Positions 8,949 to 17,069 of a stretch of DNA of 64,000 nucleotides are shown here, piece by piece (the stretch's first letter is position 1; each line of letters opens with the position of its first letter). This DNA is from Candidatus Crickella equi (lineage in GTDB: Bacteria > Bacillota > Clostridia > Peptostreptococcales > Anaerovoracaceae), in the NCBI GenBank assembly GCA_018064755.1, contig JAGHUP010000006.1, positions 1 to 64,000 of the forward strand, given 5' to 3'. The notes under the pieces were generated by a model, which saw nothing but the letters and a program-made list of their open reading frames with translations, was not told where the DNA came from and did not search any database. The position numbers and the translations under genes were made by a program.

Positions 8949-9878
8949 CTATTTAGAAAGACGTTTGTCGAAAATGCCGTGAACTTTACCGATTTCCTGT
9001 ACAGATATGAATGCCTGTGGATCTAATTCATATATTGCAGCCACAACTCCGTCAGACTCTTTCTTGGTTACAATAGTCTTTACAATGTTAGTCTGTGTCT
9101 TGGTATATGCACCCTCTCCATACCAACTAGTAACGCCTCTATTAATCTTGTTAGCAAGTTCAGTAGCCATAACTGGAACCTTCGAATATACCGTGATTTC
9201 GATATAGTGATTCTGAAGGTGTCCCTTGTCCATTGCCCAAGCAAGAATCGCAGCATAGAAGATTGAGAAAGCCGCTCCCTCTATGCCATATATGAATGCG
9301 CATATAGAGTAAACGCATACATTTACAATCATATTGATTAATCCGATACTAAATCCTGGTTTCTTCTGAGCGAGAACCATTCCGATACAATCAGAAGCTC
9401 CTGCACCTGCACCAGATGAGAATGTTCCAATTCCAAGTGCAAATCCTCCTACAACTGCCGCAGCGATACATCCCATTATTTTATTCTCAATAATTGGTGT
9501 GTCTGCAACAGGGATTATTGACAGAAACAGTGATAAGGATGTAATCGAATACACTGTCTTTACCAGGAACTTTGCTCCCAGGACCTTCATTCCATACAAG
9601 AATGCCGGGATGCTCATTCCCCAATAGATAATACCCAGCCAGCCAATCTTAGGAATAGCAGGTATTCCAATTGTCTTAAAGAGCAATTCGATGAGCTGGG
9701 CAACTCCCATTGCACCACTACAATAAATTAGAAATGGTGTTACAAGGTAATTCATAGTCAGGGCAAAAATGAAATTGCCAACAGATATGTATACCAGTTG
9801 CTTAATTAATCTTGATGTATCGTTTGACTCTATTCTCTTATCTAATTCCTGAAACTTACTCAATTTTCCAATCTCCAA
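8949..9878 (-). CDS. YitT family membrane protein (DUF161/DUF2179-like)
   Basis: 309 aa multi-TM with C-terminal soluble domain NIVKTIVTKKESDGVVAAIYELDPQAFISVQEIGKVHG. Confidence 0.75.
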   Translation of the reverse strand: MEIGKLSKFQELDKRIESNDTSRLIKQLVYISVGNFIFALTMNYLVTPFLIYCSGAMGVAQLIELLFKTIGIPAIPKIGWLGIIYWGMSIPAFLYGMKVLGAKFLVKTVYSITSLSLFLSIIPVADTPIIENKIMGCIAAAVVGGFALGIGTFSSGAGAGASDCIGMVLAQKKPGFSIGLINMIVNVCVYSICAFIYGIEGAAFSIFYAAILAWAMDKGHLQNHYIEITVYSKVPVMATELANKINRGVTSWYGEGAYTKTQTNIVKTIVTKKESDGVVAAIYELDPQAFISVQEIGKVHGIFDKRLSK

Positions 9879-9893
9879 AAGTGCTGATTCGTA

Positions 9894-10985
9894 CTATTTT
9901 ATGTGCATTGTAAGGATGTTAGTTCCCTTATCATCCATAGTGATTTCCATGTCATCAACAGCATGTTTAACGATGCTCCATGAAATACTATCACCTTCAT
10001 CGTCCGGATTGAATTCACAATCCTTTGTTGAAACTACAACTGTTGCATCTTTATCCCTTGCCGAATATTCGACATCAAACTTGATTTCATAACCCTTTGA
10101 TTTCTTAACCTTAGGCTCTAGAATCTGATAGCATATTTCCTCAAACAGCGTCTCTATGCTTTTTCTAACCGCCGGCTCGATATCATGCTTCAATGCAAAC
10201 TTGCTGAGTTTGGAGTAGAACTCCAAGAAATCACTGCCCTTGGAATCAAGCGTACAACTGAACTGTCTAAACTGCTTAATGAAAGCTCTTGTCTTTTCCT
10301 TCTGCGGATTGTGGAAGATCTGTTCAGGAGTACCCTCTTCATAGATTCCACCTTCATCAAGATAGAAGATTCTAGTAGCAACCTTTTCTGCAAACTTCAT
10401 GTCGTGAGTTACCAGAAGAATTGTGAATTTATATTCTGTCAATCCCTGGATAACCTTCTCAACTTCTCCTACCATTGTAGGATCGAGTGCGGAAGTAGGC
10501 TCGTCGAACAGAATAACATCAGGCTTTATCGCGAGCGTTCTGGCAATTGCGACCCTCTGTTTCTGTCCACCTGAGAGCTGATCCGGATACTTCATAGCAC
10601 ACTGTGCCATTCCAACATCCTCCAGGAGCTTCATTCCATATTCATAGGCCTCCTTAGGATCAACTTTCTGAAGTTCAATCGGTGCATACGTTACATTCTC
10701 GATTACAGTCATATGGTTGAACAGGTTAAAGCTCTGGAATACCATTGCAATCTTACCGCGAACTGTATTCAGTGGAAACTTTGGCGCAGTGATATCCTGA
10801 CCATCAACAACAATCTGTCCCGATGTTGGACGCTCGAGCATGTTCAGCATCCTGAGAACAGTCGACTTACCTGTACCAGACGGACCAATCAGGGCCACCA
10901 CATCACCATCATTAACAGTAAAGCTCATGTCCTTAATTGGAACTACATCCGGATATTCTTTTCTTAAATGTTTTACTTCTATCAT
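9894..10985 (-). CDS. amino acid ABC transporter ATP-binding protein with ~120-aa C-terminal extension
   Basis: Walker A GPSGTGKST, LSGGQKQR signature, Walker B VILFDEPTSALDP; non-canonical C-terminal domain after ~240 aa. Confidence 0.88.
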   Translation of the reverse strand: MIEVKHLRKEYPDVVPIKDMSFTVNDGDVVALIGPSGTGKSTVLRMLNMLERPTSGQIVVDGQDITAPKFPLNTVRGKIAMVFQSFNLFNHMTVIENVTYAPIELQKVDPKEAYEYGMKLLEDVGMAQCAMKYPDQLSGGQKQRVAIARTLAIKPDVILFDEPTSALDPTMVGEVEKVIQGLTEYKFTILLVTHDMKFAEKVATRIFYLDEGGIYEEGTPEQIFHNPQKEKTRAFIKQFRQFSCTLDSKGSDFLEFYSKLSKFALKHDIEPAVRKSIETLFEEICYQILEPKVKKSKGYEIKFDVEYSARDKDATVVVSTKDCEFNPDDEGDSISWSIVKHAVDDMEITMDDKGTNILTMHIK

Positions 10986-12517
10986 AATTTGTATTTCTTG
11001 AGGATTTTTTCCTCAGTCCTCTTCTTAGGTTCGAAGGAAATAGAAACTTTCTTAATAAATGCTGTAATTATCAATACCAAAGCGAGATATATCAGGGCCG
11101 TCGCAATGAGTGGGAAGAACGCCTCATAGGTGCGCGCGCGGATTACGTCAGAGATTTTGGTGAGATCCTGAACCGCAATATATCCAACGATTGCCGTTCC
11201 CTTGAGCATTGATACCAACGTGCTCTTGTAGTTAGGCATGAATTGTGTCATCGCCTGCGGGAATACTATTTTCCAGAATGTCTGTCTATCTGTAAAGCCC
11301 AGGCTATATGCACCTTCAATCTGGCCCCTATCTATTGAAAGAACTGAAACCTTCATTAACGAATATACACTCAGCATCGTACTTATTCCGAATGCAATTA
11401 TTGAAACAACGGTGCCTGAGATATCCGACTTTCCGAAAATGATGTAATAGAGAATCATCAATATTACAACCATAGGAATTCCACTAAACAGCCATGTGAA
11501 AGCGTCAAAGAATTTATTGAGAACCTTGTTACCCTTTCGGCACAACATATAAACCACTAAACCTAACAAAGTTCCCAGGATTGCCGACATCACGAATATA
11601 TTTAAAGTTGTAAGCAGGCCTCCCAGAACATTCTTCCATCTATCTTCGTGAATAAATGTACGCTCAAAGCTGTATTTTATTCCTTCGAGAGAAAATGCAC
11701 TGACATTCTCCTTGGCTACGACCGCCAGGATGTCGCTAGTCTGGTAGCAGTCACTGAAGTCAACACTTTTAGCACGTTCTTCGGTGTATGAAAGAGATGA
11801 AGCACCAAAGTCACACTTGCCCGAAACAACGGCCGGTATGATTCCACCGAAGTCAGATGCGCTAATCGTAAGACCATAACCATATTTCTTGCAGAACATT
11901 GCTGCAAACTCAATATCAAATCCATTGAGTTCTGTACCACTTACGAATGAATATGGTGGAGATGTATTACATACTGCTAAATTTAAGTTTCCATTTTCTG
12001 CCGTGAATGTAAAGTCTAACGGCTCCGCATGTTCTACTGCATAATCTGTATCGTCGAGCCATTTGTGTCTAAGATTTTCGAGTGTCCCGTCCGCTTCACT
12101 TGCAGCTATATACTCATTAAACTGGGCCTGTAGTGCATCAGATTCTTTAGAATCTTTTTTGAAAATGAATCCAAAATCCTGAGTTTGAATCACTTCTTCA
12201 ATGGTTGTTACATCATCGGTCTGCCCTGCCATGTGTTTGGCCTTGAGTCCATCAATCAGGAAATAGTCTATTTTATTATTCTGAAGCGCAGCTATTTCAT
12301 CTGCATATTCATTTACATAGCTAATTTCACTATCAGGAAAATGCTTCTGTGTAACAGCATCATGGATTGTTCCCACAACAACGCCAGCCCTTAAGCCATT
12401 AAGATCATCCAATGATTTTGGATATGCCCTATCACTAGATCCAGCGCAGGATGTAAGTGCCACAACTGCAATCAACATTGGAATCAATATTAACATCTTC
12501 CTAATATCGGTTTTCAT
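10982..12517 (-). CDS. amino acid ABC transporter, fused substrate-binding lipoprotein and permease
   Basis: 511 aa; lipobox LTSCAGS; SBP-type segments then HisM-like permease LLTTLNIFVMSAILGTLLGLVVYML...EGAYSLGFTDRQTFWKIVFPQA. Confidence 0.85.
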   Translation of the reverse strand: MKTDIRKMLILIPMLIAVVALTSCAGSSDRAYPKSLDDLNGLRAGVVVGTIHDAVTQKHFPDSEISYVNEYADEIAALQNNKIDYFLIDGLKAKHMAGQTDDVTTIEEVIQTQDFGFIFKKDSKESDALQAQFNEYIAASEADGTLENLRHKWLDDTDYAVEHAEPLDFTFTAENGNLNLAVCNTSPPYSFVSGTELNGFDIEFAAMFCKKYGYGLTISASDFGGIIPAVVSGKCDFGASSLSYTEERAKSVDFSDCYQTSDILAVVAKENVSAFSLEGIKYSFERTFIHEDRWKNVLGGLLTTLNIFVMSAILGTLLGLVVYMLCRKGNKVLNKFFDAFTWLFSGIPMVVILMILYYIIFGKSDISGTVVSIIAFGISTMLSVYSLMKVSVLSIDRGQIEGAYSLGFTDRQTFWKIVFPQAMTQFMPNYKSTLVSMLKGTAIVGYIAVQDLTKISDVIRARTYEAFFPLIATALIYLALVLIITAFIKKVSISFEPKKRTEEKILKKYKL

Positions 12518-12565
12518 AGTTAGCTTATTATATCATAACCAGCCAACATTATGTACCAAAGAAAA

Positions 12566-12589
12566 ACCGGTTGACCTAAGTCAACCGGT
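12566..12589 (-). terminator. intrinsic terminator of proline racemase gene
   Basis: ACCGGTTGAC-ctaa-GTCAACCGGT then TTTTTC on minus strand. Confidence 0.85.
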
Positions 12590-12616
12590 ATATTTTTCTT
12601 CTACGTCTAATTGATA

Positions 12617-13690
12617 TTAGATGGAGAATCCTCTTGTCATCTTGTCGTCTTCATCCATGAACCAAGTAGCCTCACCGCAGAGATATGCAGCGCCTGTTAC
12701 CTGTGGGATTACTGCGTCGAAATCGCCAACCTTAGCTGTGTCAGCAACACGACCAACGAATCTTGTTCCGATGAATGACTCGTAAACGAATGCCTCGCCT
12801 ACGCCGAGTTCACCGTGCTTGTAGAGCCATGACAGCTTAGCTGATGTACCAGTTCCACATGGTGATCTGTCAACCTGTGGGTTGTCGTGCTCACCGAATA
12901 CCAGTGTATTTCTGAGAGCAAACTTAGCATCTGCACAAGTCTCCTTGTACTCTGCTTCTGTCAGGCTGGATGAGCTGTAGTTCTCGATCAGGTCTACGGA
13001 AGTGATGTCGAGTTCTGGGTGCTGAATCTCGAACTTCTCGTTGATCTCCTTAAGAGCGAAGCTTGACCACTTAACCAGGAAGTCCTTAGTCTCTGGGCAT
13101 GACTTCAGTCCGAAGTTCTTCTCTGCGTCTACGAGAGCGAAGAATGATCCACCGAAGCAGATATCAAACACAACCTTCTTGCCTTCATATTCGAGTTCGC
13201 AGTTCTCTTTGTAAACGAATGCAGGAACGTTAGTCAGAGTTACGCCAGTAACCTTTCCGTCCTTAACAGTAGCAACTGTTCTGATGATTCCAGCAGGTGC
13301 TTCAAGAACTACATTGTTCTCGCCTTCATGCATCTCCATCAGACCAGCTTCGAGAATAACTGTTACTACGCCGATTGTGCAGTGTCCGCACATATTCAGG
13401 TACATACCACCGTCCATGAAGATTACACCGAAGTCAGCTTCCTTGTTAACTGGCTCTACGATGAATGCTCCGAACATATCGTGGTGTCCACGAGGCTCAT
13501 GCATCAGCATTGTTCTCAGATCGTCAAAATTAGCTTCGAGATACTTCTTTCTCTCGATCATTGTGTTACCAACTAATTCTGGGCAGTCAAGAGCTACTCT
13601 GCAGTACTCACCTTCAGTATGAGCTTCAATTGTTCTAATTGGGTTAGTGTAAAGTGCACTATTTACCTTAGGCTCTAATTTAATTGCCAT
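12617..13690 (-). CDS. prdF: proline racemase / hydroxyproline epimerase family protein (likely PrdF)
   Basis: 357 aa; two catalytic cysteines in NMCGHCTIG and DRSPCGTGTSAK. Confidence 0.85.
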   Translation of the reverse strand: MAIKLEPKVNSALYTNPIRTIEAHTEGEYCRVALDCPELVGNTMIERKKYLEANFDDLRTMLMHEPRGHHDMFGAFIVEPVNKEADFGVIFMDGGMYLNMCGHCTIGVVTVILEAGLMEMHEGENNVVLEAPAGIIRTVATVKDGKVTGVTLTNVPAFVYKENCELEYEGKKVVFDICFGGSFFALVDAEKNFGLKSCPETKDFLVKWSSFALKEINEKFEIQHPELDITSVDLIENYSSSSLTEAEYKETCADAKFALRNTLVFGEHDNPQVDRSPCGTGTSAKLSWLYKHGELGVGEAFVYESFIGTRFVGRVADTAKVGDFDAVIPQVTGAAYLCGEATWFMDEDDKMTRGFSI

Positions 13691-13799
13691 GAAAAATTAC
13701 CTCCATAATTATGATTGTAATAATAAATAGATTCGCTGAGAGCCGTCGCCCTCATACACATTGATTTTAACTCTCATATTCTCACGCGTCAAGAAAATA

Positions 13800-14513
13800 T
13801 CAATCTTGTTTCTCATAAATACGCGATTCATATTCATATATATATTCTCTAAATTCTGAGGTAATCGTTTCGTAGAACAATGCCTTAGCCTTCGGATTGT
13901 TCTCAATGATTGGAAGTATTACTTCTAATGCAACATCATGCATTGTTTTCGTACCTTCTCGCCACATATTTTCGGTGAAGCCACAAAACTTCTTAACCAT
14001 AGGTATAGTCTCAGGCTTAGCTGTATTCTGAACAAAAAAGTCCGCCGCCTTAGAGAAGTAGGCATTCATGTCGAGGCCATCCTCATTCTCGTTGTTAATG
14101 TAGCTGTCTTCGCACATAGAAACATAGTCGTCGTACGCTTTAGAGTATATCTTGTTGAGAGACTCTGCGAAAGACTTTGCATTTTTAACGCCGAAGCCCT
14201 CTCTTACAGGGGCATGAGGCTTTAATCCGTCAAATTCAAACCGTTCAATCCATGGGTGCTTCTCATACCTGATGCCAACATTTCCAACGATGTCTAGATC
14301 ATTCTTAGGAATGAACACTTTGCCGATTGGGCTGTCTTCTACGAGATATTTTTCGTCTTCATAATATTCAGCACTATCATCAGTAAAACTTACTGATATC
14401 TCCGGTTTCGGAGGCTCACATCAAGTTTTATACGTGATAACCTGAAGCAAGACATCTTCATATCCCATTTTGTCGCGAATGTATTCAATCGCTTCTTGAT
14501 TCATATTTACCAT
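13800..14513 (-). CDS. selenoprotein with Sec-Cys (UC) motif, CC/Se-motif-like N-terminal domain plus helical C-terminal domain
   Basis: Track lists only 13800..14318. Reading through TGA (complement 14421-14423) gives MVNMNQEAIEYIRDKMGYEDVLLQVITYKT-U-CEPPKPEISVSFTDDSAEYYEDEKYLVEDSPIGKVFIPKND...; ATG 14513 with GGAAGG upstream; hairpin immediately 3' of TGA. Confidence 0.8.
14394..14423 (-). promoter_or_regulatory. candidate bSECIS hairpin of the UC-motif selenoprotein
   Basis: UGAU-GUGAGC-CUCCG-AAAC-CGGAG-AU-AUCA on minus strand. Confidence 0.5.
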
Positions 14514-14535
14514 ACAACAACCTTCCCAAGCTGTA

Positions 14536-16809
14536 CTACCGCTCATTATCAACATTCGAGTGTGCCGCCAGTCTTTTCAGATTATCACTGGTTCCTATTA
14601 CCCAGAGAATATCTCCTTCTTCTATTATCATATTGGAATCTGGCATAGTCGTGGCATACGCACCTCGTTCTATTCCAAGTATCATGCAATGGATTCTCGC
14701 ATTGATACCGCTCTTCTTAATTGGTTTGCCTACATAAGCCTCTGTTCCTCTCGTCTTAAGCGCCAGACATTCTAGAGCATGATCCTCGTCCGGATAACCC
14801 GCATCAAGGAAAGCCTTCAGCGTTCTTAAGTTAGTCAATTCTCCAATATCCAATGTCTTGTGGAATATCTCAAGAGATTGCTTATCGCCAATTACGTATA
14901 CCTTGTCGCCAGTCTGAATAATAGTTTTGGCCGATGGCATGGCAATATTCTTTCCGTTCTTTCTTATCTTAACTACATAGATTCCTATGTTCCTGCCCCA
15001 TCCAACAGCCTCAATGGTCTTACCGGCGTATGGCGCACCCTCTGGAACAAACCAGCTGAATATGCTGTAATCCTCATCAAGCCATCTGCTGTCCTTGGTT
15101 CCGTTGTTGTCATTAACCGTCTTCTGGTTGAGATTGGATAAGAATCTTGTCTCCAGCTTGAGGTAGTGAGACGAGATATAGTCCGATTTAACTGCAATTA
15201 GTATTACAAATACGATGAAAGGCAGCACCAGTAAAGTATGTACATTATATATAGCGTTAAGCGGTATATATCCAGCCAGAACGACAACTACCATCTTAGT
15301 TAACACTACAACAACGAGTGGGGGTCTATTGGAAAAACGAGCCATCCACAGGTGAGTTACAGCGGCGCTTCGCGTGCCCATTAATGGCTTTACGAACACC
15401 GCAATTACTGCATAAATCAGAATGATTGAAACGAGCTTTCCAGCCCTATTACCTATCAGCTTAATTAATGCCGGTGCAAGAAATTTGGATCCGGCTATAG
15501 CTGTAACCAGCATAATGCTTCCGAACAGCAGCACCTTTAGAACGCTATCCTTGAGTACAATATGCCATTCGTTCGCAGTTTCCTCTTCATCCTGATCATC
15601 AGATGTATAGTTTTCAATTATCTTCTTGAGTTTATCTGGCAGGTGTTTCTCAATGAAATGAACAAGCTTCTCTGACTGTTTGATACAAGTCGGTGTGAAA
15701 ATAATAGTAATAATTGACGCCGCAACGATAACCGGATACAGATATTCATGCATTACGCCCAACGATACGCCAAGGCCAGCAATGATAAATGAGAACTCAC
15801 CGATTGGTGCCAGTGCCGCACCTCCTCGGATTGCAGTATTAATCTTCTGACCGGACAAAAGCATTCCGATAGTAGCGAATATCAATTTGGCCAATACAGC
15901 AACCGCCGCAATTGGTACGATTATCATCCATCTTGTCGCGATGATATTAGGGTCAACCATCATTCCAACGGATAGGAAGAATACCGAGCCGAATACATCT
16001 TTAATTCCAGTCGTAACCCTCTCGATTTCATGAACATGAGTAGTTCCTGCGAAGAACGAGCCTGCAAGGAAGGCACCCAGTTCCATTGAGAATCCGAGCT
16101 TGCTGGCAATTAAAGCCATTAAGAAACATACGCCCAGACTGAAGAGCGTCAGCATCTCATCGGACATATACTTCATAACCTTATCCATCAAGCTTGGAAT
16201 AATAAAGATTCCCAGCAAGAGCCAGATAATAAGATATCCTATCAGAAGCGCAAAATGTACTATAAGGTTGCCTGAAGCAGCATTACTAACAGAAATGCTT
16301 GTAAGGATGATCATCATAAACACTGAGATTACATCCTCCATTACAAGCGAACCCATAACCAGATTGGAAAACTTTTCTTTCTCTAGCCCTAGTTCAGACA
16401 GGCATTTCTGTATAACAACCGTCGAGCTGATAGATAGCATAGCGCCGAGGAATATAGCATTAATTTGATTGAGGCCAATCAGTATTCCGAACGCATATCC
16501 AACGGCCATAACGCCGCCCATTTTGACCAGTGCTGATACTATCGCAGTACTACCCAGATTAGCTATCTTGTGGAAGTCGAACTCTAATCCAATATGGAAA
16601 AGGATTACCACAACTCCGATCTCACTCCAGGTCTCTACAGATGCCGTACTCTCAATTTCCAAGAACAGAGGAAAATGTGGACCAATTAAAAATCCCGCAA
16701 CAATATAACCAAGTATTGTTGGCAATTTCAGTTTCTTAAATACGATTGTTACCACCGCTGCTGTGGACAGCATGATAGCAAGATCAATTATCATCTGTGG
16801 GATTTCCAA
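14536..16809 (-). CDS. CPA2 (KefB-like) cation:proton antiporter with C-terminal TrkA-C domains
   Basis: 757 aa; TILGYIVAGFLIGPHFP, LGAFLAGSFFAGT; two TrkA-C-like repeats near the C-terminus. Confidence 0.88.
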   Translation of the reverse strand: MEIPQMIIDLAIMLSTAAVVTIVFKKLKLPTILGYIVAGFLIGPHFPLFLEIESTASVETWSEIGVVVILFHIGLEFDFHKIANLGSTAIVSALVKMGGVMAVGYAFGILIGLNQINAIFLGAMLSISSTVVIQKCLSELGLEKEKFSNLVMGSLVMEDVISVFMMIILTSISVSNAASGNLIVHFALLIGYLIIWLLLGIFIIPSLMDKVMKYMSDEMLTLFSLGVCFLMALIASKLGFSMELGAFLAGSFFAGTTHVHEIERVTTGIKDVFGSVFFLSVGMMVDPNIIATRWMIIVPIAAVAVLAKLIFATIGMLLSGQKINTAIRGGAALAPIGEFSFIIAGLGVSLGVMHEYLYPVIVAASIITIIFTPTCIKQSEKLVHFIEKHLPDKLKKIIENYTSDDQDEEETANEWHIVLKDSVLKVLLFGSIMLVTAIAGSKFLAPALIKLIGNRAGKLVSIILIYAVIAVFVKPLMGTRSAAVTHLWMARFSNRPPLVVVVLTKMVVVVLAGYIPLNAIYNVHTLLVLPFIVFVILIAVKSDYISSHYLKLETRFLSNLNQKTVNDNNGTKDSRWLDEDYSIFSWFVPEGAPYAGKTIEAVGWGRNIGIYVVKIRKNGKNIAMPSAKTIIQTGDKVYVIGDKQSLEIFHKTLDIGELTNLRTLKAFLDAGYPDEDHALECLALKTRGTEAYVGKPIKKSGINARIHCMILGIERGAYATTMPDSNMIIEEGDILWVIGTSDNLKRLAAHSNVDNER

Positions 16810-16970
16810 GTATATTCTCCTCTAATCTTATTAAATAAACTATCTGTATATAAATGTTATCACACTTTTGTGTTCTCTAGGTAAAGCTATTATTTATTTT
16901 CACATATCATTAGTAACAATATAATGATTATGCACTTAGATTTAATATCAACTGTGCTAATAACATAATT

Positions 16971-16999
16971 GAAGCTGCAGCCCCGAACACTGCAGCTTC
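16971..16999. terminator. intrinsic hairpin (tandem 1 of 2)
   Basis: GAAGCTGCAG-(9)-CTGCAGCTTC. Confidence 0.6.
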
Positions 17000-17016
17000 T
17001 TCCTTTTTTTGAAAAC

Positions 17017-17056
17017 AGAAGAGCTGATTCATTGAATTCATTGAATCAGCTCTTCT
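17017..17056 (-). terminator. terminator hairpin after hypD (tandem 2 of 2)
   Basis: AGAAGAGCTGATTCA-(10)-TGAATCAGCTCTTCT, then GTTTTC on minus strand. Confidence 0.7.
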
Positions 17057-17069
17057 ACTATTAACTCTA

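Noticed and set aside
13709-13906. 65-aa minus-strand ORF overlapping the UC selenoprotein 3' end
   Set aside because: Out of frame with the selenoprotein, no RBS, atypical composition.
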